Origin: Cheiracanthium punctorium
Taxonomy: Eukaryota > Arthropoda > Arachnida > Araneae > Cheiracanthiidae
DNA: 64,000 nt
Reading direction: 5' to 3'
NCBI GenBank assembly: GCA_038373885.1
Contig: JAWZYV010016590.1
Coordinates: 558,001-622,000 of the forward strand
Part shown: in pieces, positions 34,328 through 44,035 of the stretch
How positions within the stretch are numbered: position 1 is the stretch's first letter
Layout: the number at the start of each line of letters is the position of its first letter
Translations under genes and position numbers: made by a program
The notes under the pieces: generated by a model
Database searches by the model: none
Seen by the model: only the letters and a program-made list of their open reading frames with translations
What the model was told of the DNA's origin: nothing

Positions 34328-34434
34328 CCCTAGTAGCACAACTAGTTCAAAAAACGTTTAAATTACGTTGGAAACACGTTTTTGACGCTAAAAAACGTGT
34401 TTAAACGTTTTTAGGACTAATTGTGCTACTAGGG
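34328..34434. mobile_element. 107-bp hairpin MITE with perfect CCCTAGTAGCACAA TIRs (copy 2)
   Basis: The termini CCCTAGTAGCACAA and TTGTGCTACTAGGG are perfect 14-bp inverted repeats; the interior is the same hairpin as at 5686-5794. Removing it together with one CT rejoins the LINE reading RFPDS-IVQLLNN, so the target duplication is 2 bp (CT). Confidence 0.95.
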
Positions 34435-35360
34435 CTCCATCGTGCAGCTCCTAAATAATTATCTGGTCCACAGATGTTATCATGTACGTGTCCGGGACGC
34501 CATTTCTCATACCTCCCCCATCTGCAGCGGGGTCCCGCAGGGCTCCATCTTGGGCCCTGTACTTTTCAATATCTTCATAAACGACATCCCTACTCACCCG
34601 GATACCATGCTGGCTCTTTACGCTGACGACACCGCCAACTGGTTCAGGAGCTGGAAACTGCTGCTTAACATCCCCAAGTGCCAGGACTTGTACCTCGCCA
34701 ACAGAAACAAGCCGCCAAGAATCCAAATTGATGGTTCCCCGATCGACTGGGAACACCATGTCAAGTACCTGGGTGTTACCATCGACAAGAAATTGTGCTG
34801 GAAACCTTACATCCGCAGTGCCAGAACCAAGATGGCCCTGGTATACCACAAGCTTTCCCCCTTATCAAAAACAGAAACCTTTCCCCCTAGAACAAGGCTC
34901 TCCAATACAAAACTTTACCAATACTAGACCAACGGCTATGTACGCTGCCCCGGTGTGGGCGTATGCTGCAAGAACATCCATTGATTTGCTCGAAAGCAAG
35001 CAGAATGCCATCTTACGAGCTATCCATAATGGACACCACTTCTTAAAGAGCGAGGCTATTCGTCGAGACTTGAACATTCACATATACAGACAACATATAT
35101 ACGTCAATATATATACAGACTGGTTGTACGTTACTACAGCACCCTAAACCAGCTACCTAACGAGATCGTAGCCAAATACCCGGACTACGACCCTTCTGAG
35201 CCCCACAACAGGAAAAGGCCCAAGGCCGTCCTCTTTGTGTTTGCGCCCCGCTAATGTGCCTTCCTTTCTTCTGCACGTCCCTTCTGATCTGATCTGATCC
35301 GGACCCATGGCCCCCCTACCGCAAGATTAAGTACCACAGGATACAATACTACACACTGGA

Positions 35361-35800
35361 GATAAAGCAATTTTGCTAAGGCGCTCCACTCACACCGTAC
35401 TTCAGTTCAGTTCAGTTCTCTCAAGGAATCCGCGTAGCAATTCATGGACAGTGACATATCTTCTTGACAAACATGTCACGTGTCAGAATGGCGTTACATG
35501 TAGGATGAAGTGTAGGTGGTTACCTTGTCACGTCCCAAAAAACTGGCTCTGGTGGCCATTTGTCCGTCACAACAATCTCTCTGTGACATGCACATGTTAT
35601 CCCATGAAGTCATGTTGCGACGTCAGAGTGCTAATGTGTATGAACTGAGTTCCTACCCTTTGAAAGGCTCGAAATTTCGTCAAACTGATATACTCATTAT
35701 GTCCTTGACTTCAGGAGCTTGCAGGGTAGCTAACTAGGAAGAATTCCGTCTGTGGAAAATTGGATGAAAAAATTGCAAGAGACCAACTACCTTAATAATG
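35361..35800. other. Unassigned DNA between LINE and Tc1 element
   Basis: GC is slightly raised. Overlapping frames (35373-35737) have no recognisable domain. A short TTCAG repeat lies near 35402. Confidence 0.35.
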
Positions 35801-35802
35801 TA

Positions 35803-37315
35803 CACTCATGTCCATAAATTAAGGATAATGAAATTCAGGCAAAGAAAGAGAAAGAAGCAAAACAAATTTGACTTATTTGTAAAGTCTATTTATTAAACAA
35901 AAAGTAAAGAGCAAAAAAGATGCTATATGTTTGACATAATTAATAAAAATTGCAAGTTTTACTCCCTTGACCAAATTTCAAAAAAGAACCTATTTACAAA
36001 AAACAGTATAACATGGTTAGTAGGATGGTTAATACGGAGTATGTCTCCCGGACGATGCAATACAGGCCTGACAACGCCTAGGCATGCTGAGTATCAAATG
36101 ATCAATCTGATCTTGGGGAATATTACACCACTCATCAAGCAATGCACTCCGAAGTTCCGGTAGACAGGTGGGAGGGTGTTAACGGGCTGCAATTCGTCGG
36201 CCAAGCATATCCCACACATGCTCTATTGGATTCAAGTCCGGTGAGTATGCTGGCCAATGCATACGGGTGATATCCTCCGATTGAAGGCATTCGTCTACAA
36301 TGTTTGCACGGTGAGGACGGGTGTTGTCATCCATAAACACAAATTCAGCACACATGGTGCCCCGAAACAAACGTAACAAAAGTACATGTTGTTCCAGAAT
36401 GACATCCCGATAGATGTGGCCTGTCATCGTTACACTTTGAACATGCAGGTCAGTTCTGGAACCAAGAATAATTCCTCCCCAAACGAGCCATCCTGCACCA
36501 CCGTAACGGTGTCTTTCAATGGTGTTCTCTTGGTGGTAACGGGTACCTGGCGCTCTCCAGATGAATGTCCGGCGAGAATCAGACTCCAAACAAAACCTGG
36601 ACTCGTCGGAAAACATCACACAAGACCACTGTTGCGGTGTCCACAATGCATGCTCTCTACTCCAGGTTAATCGCAGGCGACAGTGAGTTGCGGTAAGTGG
36701 AACACATCTGACAGGCCTACGAGCATATAGACCAATGTGCCCTAAGCGTCTGTACACGGTCTGCCTTGAAACTGTCGTACCGGTAGCTGAAGAGAGCTGA
36801 CGAGACAGGTCTGATGCTGTACTCCGTCTGTTTCTTTTGGCAGTAACTGCCAAATAGCGTTGTATTCATTCGGCGTTGTAACTCGGGGGCGACCTGTGCT
36901 GTAACGTCTACTCACATTACCATCATCTTGGAATCGTTGCCAAAGCCTGGAGATGACACTCTGGGCGATTCCAAGTTCCTCGGATACTTCCAGCTGGGTA
37001 CGTCCACATTCCAGTCGTCCGATAATTCTGCCACGTAAAACATCATCCAAATGCCTCCTTTGTGCCATAACTATGCGGTTTTTGCACTGAAAGGCTTTCA
37101 CAGCGCTTGTGAACAATTTTACTTCTTTGCCACCATTCCTTATATACCCCTCTCTTACACTCTCGTCATTGTGACGTACCATCCACGCCATCTGGTGGTT
37201 TCCTGTAATTTGCATATTCTTCAAGATGTGTGTGATCATTCCACAGGTGAAATTTTTATTTTAGAGATCAATTTCTGCGTGATTCTGAATTATCCTTAAT
37301 TTATGGACATGAGTG
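35803..37315 (-). mobile_element. Tc1-like DNA transposon, 1513 bp, near intact
   Basis: The ends CACTCATGTCCATAAATTAA and their exact complement (continuing GGATAA) form TIRs, with TA outside both (35801-35802, 37316-37317). It has a single transposase on the minus strand. End identity and few lesions suggest a younger insertion than the other Tc1 copies here. Confidence 0.95.
36029..37068 (-). pseudogene. Tc1-like DD34E transposase with one frameshift and one stop
   Basis: The start MAQRRHLDDVLRGRIIG is at 37068. Paired HTH motifs (EVSEELGIAQSVISRLWQRF) and a GRP hook (STGRPRVTT) follow. A frameshift near 36857 moves reading to the frame with AVTAKRNRRS, after which 220 codons are open. 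The catalytic set is FSDESRF, MDDNTRPH and PIEHVWD with 34 residues between the last Asp and Glu. The frame halts at TAA (36179-36181), where relatives and the following text suggest CAA. Beyond it the C-terminus continues in frame (HPPTCLPELR) to a second TAA at 36029. Two small lesions separate it from a complete frame. Confidence 0.95.
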
Positions 37316-37429
37316 TATTTTCACCGCAATGCGCTTATGACCTGTATAAGAAAGGTCCGATAAAACTGTATGATTTTTCAAAGAATTGCTATTCACAAAG
37401 TGATAAAGAGGAAAATGTTTATGAAAAAA

Positions 37430-37535
37430 AATGTTTTTATTTTTTGAAAACTGAATTTTGTGGCCCCGTATATATGAGGCTCGACGTGCGCGTGCCTCAT
37501 GCGCCTCTGCTAAAATCCGCCACTGATAGTTATAA
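37430..37535 (-). mobile_element. Possible hAT-like terminal fragment
   Basis: On the minus strand CAGTGGCGGATTTTAGCAGA then GGCGCATGAGGC resembles the CAGTGGCGGA ends of hAT elements. No partner end or target duplication was found nearby, so this is a solitary end. Confidence 0.4.
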
Positions 37536-37587
37536 TAGTTCAGCATCTTCACATTATTTTATAGCTAGAAGATATGATGACTGCATA

Positions 37588-37716
37588 TAGAGATGGACGC
37601 GAGACAAAAATTGGTGTCTCGCGTCTCGCAAAACAGCCGAAAAGCTTGTCTCGTCTCGCAAAAAAGCTGTAAATCTCTGTCTCGTCTCGCAAAAAGTCGT
37701 CTCGCGTCCATCCCTA
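37588..37716. mobile_element. 129-bp hAT-type MITE, exact 8-bp TSD
   Basis: ACTGCATA flanks it exactly (37580-37587 and 37717-37724). The termini TAGAGATGGACGCGAGAC and, on the complement, TAGGGATGGACGCGAGAC are inverted repeats with one mismatch. The interior repeats GTCTCGTCTCGCAAAAA-type blocks three to four times. It is non-coding. Confidence 0.96.
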
Positions 37717-37724
37717 ACTGCATA

Positions 37725-40700
37725 ACGTTTATCAAGCTTGGTTTGAGTCATTCATTGGGCTCTTAAGATTAAAGTTTACTGGAATGAATTTCTTTGGATC
37801 CATTCTCAAAGTTCATTCGGAATAGGCGTCGATTGAGCTGAATTCCAAGAGTTTTCATACGTTTTCTTCTGATAAGACGGGAATGGTATACAATTCACCT
37901 TGAAGTAATCTCCAGGAGTGTATGCAACTTCCGTCCATCACCAATGTATATCTTATAGTTAAATATGATTAATATAGAGAAATACGTGTAGCATTAACTC
38001 TCTACAATACATTTATTTTCCTAAAAGTAACGAGCAAAGGAATTCAGAATTTATGGGTATTATTTATAAAATACTTTATTATTCATTTCATTACTTATAA
38101 GCGTTTATTAGTTTACTTAGCATATAGCTTGAGTATTCGACGTCATTTATTTAACCAGCATATTTTGAAATATGTATGGCATTATCTGCATTTATCATGT
38201 AATAATTTTCATCTTCATTCCTCGTTTTAACCATCTTTCATCCGTACTTTGCATTTCATTTCTTTAATAAAGACATGGCCCGATTTGTGATATTTGTTTC
38301 ATTTAAATCTGACATTTTCCACTATAAAAATATATTTTCAAGAAGATTTTCCCTCCGACCAGAAAATATTTCCGATCTTATTATCATCTGTAAACATTTA
38401 AAATTTCCTTATGAAGTACGTTCTTCCTTTCGCGTTCTGTTTACATTAACAATATTCCTTTCTGAAACGAATTTTCACGGGTTTTAGAAGTGAATGAATG
38501 AAACTGTATTTATCTGCTACGCTTTTCAAAGCCATTTTTGGAAATTTTAACATTTAGAAGATAAGAGGTAAGCTTGCGTAATTCAAAAAGCGTACATGGA
38601 AAATGAGAAATTATACAAAGGGTTATTAGAAGAAAATGTTAAAATTAAATAATGAGGAATATCTTGCCGAATATTTTATGAGGTTTGCATTAAAAAAAAT
38701 ATTGTGAGATTTCAGATTACTGCAAGCTTTGGTGCTAAAACTTTCAGAAAAAATGTGTCGGATAACTAAGCATTAGCATTAAACCTTCCAGGTCTGGCGT
38801 CCTACAAATAATACATATCATTGAACTGGCTCTATTCAGTAGATGTTCATAAAATGTTCCTCGAAAGATCCGTGTTATATTAAAATCACTTTTTTCAAAT
38901 ATTTATTTTATTTTTTAAGGCAAGAGAGCGATGCTTAACAAATGTTCCTTTAAAATGGATATCTCTAGGAATTCACGTGTTTCAAGTTAAGCCACTTTTA
39001 TTTGAGCTTGTTATCAATATTATAACCAGATTTAAGTACCACTTAAATGTATCTATTTTAAGAAGCTTACTTTAACTAGTGTGTGATGTAGTCCTTGCCT
39101 TAAAAATAATTGCAATTTATGCTATAGCAATACATAAACATGCGTTCTAATAGTAGGACACTGGTTCTTAAAAAAAGTAAATTTAACACAACATAGGCAA
39201 GTTTTTGGGAGAATTACTTTCTTATATTATAATAAGTTCTTTATTAACTAACCTTAGGTAGTTGATATTTTGTTGATATGTAAATTCGCTATTTATAGTT
39301 TTTAGTGTAATCAAAGATGGTTAAAAGAAGATTTGTTTTCTTGAAAGTAATTTATTTATGTAAAATAATGGAAAGTAAGTTATGGAAAGTAATTTGCCTT
39401 TGAAACTTAATACTCTCGGTCTCTCTCTCTCTTTATTTTCTGTTTTTGTATGAGGGAAAAAAAATAGATTCTCAATGCAGGATCCATTGACTCTGTTTGA
39501 AGGCTTAGAAGAATCTAAAAAAGTTAACTTTGAAATTGTGCATGTGCTGATTGAATGCTGCATCCCGTTTAAATACAGCGCTTTTTTTAGACTGGCTTCA
39601 GGCCGCACATACTCATTGTGCTGATTGAATACACCATCATGTTTAAATACAGCACTTTTTTTCGAGCACCATCTAGCGACGTAGGATGGTATTTCCAGTC
39701 ATTGTTTGCTATGTAATTCTCAATTCTTATTTTTTGCTCTGTTTTCCATAAAAGTTTGCCCATTATTTTTAGACTTCGTACATTGGTATATACAGTTAGG
39801 CAAATAAATCAAAGGCAAATATTTGAATTTTGTTGGCAAGTGCTCGCGATATGTTTTTTATATCCAGCTATGTATTTTTATATATTTGAAAATGAACAAA
39901 TATTTGCAAAAAAATGCATAGATTACGTATAATCTACTTTTCTATTAGAATATACCTATTTTACATTTCATTTAAATAAAGCTTTTGAGGGCAAGAAACT
40001 CATCCTCATAAAATTCAATTTCAGTATTTTGTGATTCATTAAATGTGCATTTATCTAAAGATATCACAATACGGTATGTTTGAAACAACATGGTTTTAAA
40101 ATATTGAGAAAAATATAAAAATTTGAAACAGAGTTCAAAGAATTTAGTAATATGGGCAAACTTTATTGAAAATGCGATTGATATCGAAGCGATAAAACAA
40201 CAAAAAAAGTTCTATATTTTGAGAAAATATTTAGAATTTATTGTTTATCGTATTTCAAAAAGCTAAACTATCGGTTTTTGCCAATAACATTTCCTTATTG
40301 ACTTTCCATCAGGCGTGGCAGCATGGCATAGTTATCCTATTGGACTGAAAATAAATTCAGACGCTTTAAGCGTATTCACATTATTTATATCAAAGCGAAA
40401 TAATATATTTTATAAAAGTACCCTAAACGACGGCTAAAGTATGTTCAAATAAAATACTTTGGTGCTAGTAAAACTGTTCAATATTTTTCCTTCTGAATGT
40501 GGCTAGAGTTTAATAGAAATTTCCTAAACAAATACGCTTATGTGCAGTTATGTGATACGCGCAATGAATAAGATTATGTCATATAAAAATGCTTACAAAG
40601 ATTCTTTAAAATTACAGATCTCTAAAAATATCAATTATCGTACGTTTCATGATATTTGGTGCCCAGTAATTTTAAACATGTATCAAAACATTTTTGATGT

Positions 40701-40946
40701 AAATTCATGTGCAAAGGTGCACGATGCACGAAATACTGTTAACCCTTTTAGGCGCAATCCGTTCCCAATGCTGAAAAAAGGGCAGCCGTTGCCATCGCTC
40801 GACTTAACTACCAGCAAGATGGCGGACGATCGAAACGTTCATCGCGTGCCACAGATCTAGAGACCCTTTTTTGATGCAGCTGGCACAGCCAGCTGTCGTT
40901 GCTGGTAAAGTTGAAAACTGATAGTTGAACTGACAGACAAGAGCTT
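37725..40946. other. AT-rich non-coding DNA
   Basis: Two features stand out: a 75-bp direct duplication at 39543-39664, and a GC-richer patch at 40740-40860 containing CAAGATGGCGGA. The frames at 38275-38487 and 40540-40860 have no recognisable domain. Confidence 0.4.
39475..39664 (+). repeat. Tandem repeat with a small open frame
   Basis: GTGCTGATTGAATGCTGCAT and, about 76 bases later, GTGCTGATTGAATACACCAT begin repeated blocks that both end TTTAAATACAGC(G/A)CTTTTTTT. A 49-codon ATG frame (39475-39624) covers the first block, reading FEIVHVLIECCIPFKYS. The pattern is loosely like the BED/hAT transposase region with an (I/N)IPF box, but too short to assign. Confidence 0.45.
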
Positions 40947-41240
40947 TTGCATATTAGAGTGCGCACGTGTTTTTTTTTCCTGTTATTTTGGTGCAACGTG
41001 CATTTAGAAATTGCCACGGAAAAGAAGCACCGACCGACAAGAACATTCCGAGATGGTATGATCAAGTTTAAACAAATAGATTTATCCTTAATCAGATGGC
41101 CACCAAAATTCCCAGATCTAACACCATGTGATTTCTTTTTTGTGGAGTTACGTCAAAGACATTGTTTTCCACTTATGTCGAAACACTGCCAGAACTTAAA
41201 AAACGCTCTTGTGCAGCATTACAAACCATTGATAGAGTGA
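40947..41240 (+). pseudogene. Internally deleted IS630-Tc1-mariner transposase
   Basis: The frame begins with remnants of an N-terminal domain (FWCNVHLEIATE, then RPTRTFRDGMIKF, like the start region of a mariner-type family). It jumps directly to a C-terminal DDE tail (IRWPPKFPDLTPCDFFF). The middle of the enzyme, including the first two catalytic Asp residues, is missing. Degenerate C-terminal text continues to about 41320, and ACTCACCCTGAATG near 41435-41451 could be the right TIR. It is a deletion derivative that could only have moved in trans. Confidence 0.7.
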
Positions 41241-41454
41241 TGCTGCAAAATGTATGAAACGAGCTGGATTTCGGATTGAACGAATACCGCGTAACAAGAG
41301 GGTCACACATCGAACATTTTTAACTGAAAAAAACTTGGTTTATTTCTCTTTACATTCATGTATCACTTATTGTAATATGCACAGTAATTTCAAAAATGCA
41401 ATTTTTTAAAATAGGGTCCATCATTTGCACTCACCCTGAATGTTAATGCCAGAT

Positions 41455-42575
41455 ATTGGCATACTGTAAATATACATTCAGAAAGAAATGCTTCAGCTTA
41501 AAAAATAATGTAATCCTAATAAAGTTGAAAATTGTCATGTTTATCATCAAGTTATGGTATGATTTTAAGTGTAATCTCCACTAGAATATTATAGGTTGAT
41601 AAAATACTTTGTAAGAATTTTTGACACCCATCAGTAAAGCGAAGTTTGACAGGGCTTTCATAACTTACATGCATTAATGTAACTTATGTTTTACTTACTT
41701 ACGTATTTACGTACTTTACTTACTTCGTTACTTACGTAAATAATGCTATTTACATTTTTTTCTTTCTTTCTTTTGTTTTTTTTCAACACCACTAGCAGAT
41801 TCAACGTTCCTAAATGTTACCGGAAGATGAATTAACTTCCGAACTGTCTACCTTCACCTTCCCTCACTACAGTTTAATCTTCTTTTTAATCATTACTTTC
41901 ATCAAGAAGCAATGTTGTATATTGGCATGTACCACTGTCATACAATGTGCGATTTGACGTAGGGAATGTTGCGAATCAGACACGTAACAGAAAATAATTT
42001 CGGGTGGGGCACAATAAGGAGAAAAATTATAAATTCTCACAAAAGGCTTGATTATTGGCAAAGAAGTAACAACTATTCAAATTTTGGGAGGTGCCCAAGC
42101 CCTCGTGGTCCACACTTTATCTAACTACGTTCTACGTTGCTGCTTTTACTGCAGAGCTGTGATGTTTCCTCAGTGGACAATTATTCAAGTTCCTTGCTAA
42201 TATCAGTTATTCCTTTAAATTACTTTTAGAAATTTGCGAATTGATAAGCCTCTGAACTTTTATTTAAAAATCAAGTTCTACGCGTTAAATTATTGAAGTT
42301 TGCGTTTTGTTGCATTTAAATGAGTTAATTTCCGTACAGAATAAAATGTTACAGTATGTTAATACACACGCATGATCGTGCGTAACACACGTTGGAATCG
42401 GAAGGTATGAAACAGCGGTTGCAGAATAAACAAACAAACAGAAAAAAGATAGGTTAATAGGGGGCATTGTCCCCTCTTACAGATATATAGGTCTCGCAGC
42501 GTGATTTCATACTTAAAATGAGGAAGTTTATCATTTCACGTGGCAATTGTCCCCCCTCGTTCAGCTCCGCTGTTT
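41455..42575. other. AT-rich non-coding DNA
   Basis: A run of ACTTACTTACGTA-like text lies near 41690-41735. The GGGGGCATTGTCCCCTC and CAATTGTCCCCCCTC blocks at 42458-42560 may be an element end. No gene was recognised. Confidence 0.4.
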
Positions 42576-43451
42576 TCATTCCATGGAGGGTTCTCGAGGG
42601 GGGGTGGTTAGAGTTGTAATTGCCCTCCCCAGAGCGTCCAAGGCATGCTCTATAGAGTTACGGTCTGGAGATCTGGCTGGCCAATCCATCCGTTGAATAT
42701 CCTCTTTCTCTAGAATTTCGTCGACCAGAAGATCGCTATGTGGCCTTGCGTCATCGCCTATTAAAATGAAAGGGCCAACTGCACCCCTGAAAAGGCGAAC
42801 ATAAGGCTCCGAAACCTCATCCTTATATCTCACATCAGTCACAGTGCCTCTTTCAAAGACATGGAGAGGTGTGCGGACATCCAACAAGATGGCTGCCCAG
42901 ACCATTAAACCTCCTCTGCCATAATGGTCGATTTCACGGACATTGGAAGGTAGGTAGCGGGTCCGCGGTTCTCTCCATATGAACGTATACGGTGAGAATA
43001 AGTGTTTAGGCTGAACCGGGATTCATCAGTGGAGAGAACGGTCGCCCATTGATCCATACCCACCATGCTAAACGGGTTCGTAGAAGTGGCAAACAGCAAG
43101 TCTTCTTGCAAACAACCTTCTCTCATGAAGTCTTTTGGAAACAGTCACCCTTGATGCACGGGTTCCTGTGGCTGCATACTAGTCACGAGAGAGCTGAGAA
43201 GCAGTAGCACTCCTGTAACTCCTCGCTATAATGGACAAATGGCGATCTTCTGTGGCTATCGTAGCTCTTGGATGACCCTGCCTAGGCTTTCTCTGGATGT
43301 ATCCGGTATAATGGAACTGTTTCCATAAGTTACACACAACGCTGGGCGTTAAATAGAACTCTCTACAAATCTGGACTTGAGATTGGCCTGCTTCTAGCCT
43401 CCCCGCAATTCGTCACCTCATTCCATCATCTAAATGTTGGTGGTTACTCAT
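42576..43451 (-). pseudogene. Tc1-like transposase, degenerate
   Basis: Reading from ATG at 43451 (MSNHQHLDDGMR), the N-terminal HTH (RRIAGRLEAGQSQVQI-like, with a TGA just before it), a linker with GHPRATIATEDRHL, then after shifts near 43195 and 43095 the catalytic half. The catalytic text is STDESRFSL, GDDARPHS and SIEHALD, with 34 residues between the first Asp of the second box and Glu; the usual Asn after that Asp is Asp here. Numerous substitutions and stops make this the oldest of the Tc1 copies. No TIR pair was identified. Confidence 0.88.
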
Positions 43452-43874
43452 TTTTACTGTTACAATTTGAAATTAACCGATTGCTGCAAAATAACACCAA
43501 GAAATTGCCGCGGTGTGCTGGCGAACAAAATGCGTCTTAACTTATGCGCGCTTATAAAGCCTGTTCTCTACTGGCTTCACCTACACACATGTGCAATGTG
43601 CATGCTTAACTATCTAAATTCTCTTAATTTATTTCACCAGTGTATATGTGAAAAAATACCTTTCTAACTCTTTCGCTTTTGGAGAGATTAAATTAAAACT
43701 TGGCGGTTGAATGCAGGATAATGTGGGGCTTTTCTGTTTGAGCATATGTACTCTTATTGCATGTGACTCTTGTTGCTATTTTCACAGCTTTTCTAAAAGA
43801 ATATTGAACGTTAAGACCTACTGTTCGGTCAATAACAGCCCTATTGGGTCTGAAAGGAAATTTGCAACCGTGTA
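43452..43874. other. Non-coding DNA
   Basis: Short frames only; nothing recognised. Confidence 0.4.
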
Positions 43875-44035
43875 CATAGCTGCCAACTCTCTCGATGTTT
43901 TCGGGAGATTTCCCACCACAATTTTTAAATAATTTTATTTTTCATTAAATTTTTGACCTTATTTTAAGCATAAGTTGCTAAGTGAAAATTAGTGGTAGAA
44001 ATCTCCCGAAAAAATCGGGAGGATTGGCAGCTATG
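43875..44035. mobile_element. 161-bp MITE with ~45-bp TIRs
   Basis: CATAGCTGCCAACTCTCTCG at the left is matched by the complement of the right end, CATAGCTGCCAATCCTCCCG. Both arms continue through TTTTCGGGAGATTTC. The AT-rich interior is about 70 bp. The target duplication is not clear. Confidence 0.85.

Larger units (their letters stand above)
32913..35254 (+). pseudogene. LINE ORF2 part 2: endonuclease end, reverse transcriptase, C-terminal tail
   Basis: It resumes with the endonuclease end (FSTIDMAIANN, SSDHYPV), then a linker, then RT with KKPGPDRI, AYRPISLLSC, GFRPGHST, the motif A LLDLQKAFDKVWH, GVPQGSILGP and the catalytic YADD. Both catalytic Asp positions are kept. Breaks: a 107-bp tandem duplication (33003-33162) with a shift, shifts near 33545 and 34110, a hairpin MITE after RFPDS (34328), loss of roughly 35 residues directly after YADDTAN, and a shift near 34890. 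The tail ends KAVLFVFAPR with TAA at 35252. The enzyme would have copied LINE RNA at the nicked target; this copy is dead. Confidence 0.92.
26577..35360 (+). mobile_element. Jockey-like non-LTR retrotransposon, 5'-truncated and split by insertions
   Basis: In order: ORF1 C-terminal part, an ORF2 apurinic endonuclease, then reverse transcriptase and the C-terminal tail. The left part (26577-27724) and right part (32913-about 35360) are separated by a 5.2-kb insertion. Joining restores the endonuclease text GTAP-VFSTIDMAIANNF across the junction, apart from a C-run of uncertain length. The right part holds a hairpin MITE at 34328-34434 and a 107-bp tandem duplication. The 3' limit is approximate; no poly-A tail or target duplication was identified. 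Confidence 0.9.

Noticed and set aside
34451..34849. 132-codon minus-strand frame
   Set aside because: Shadow of the LINE reverse transcriptase.
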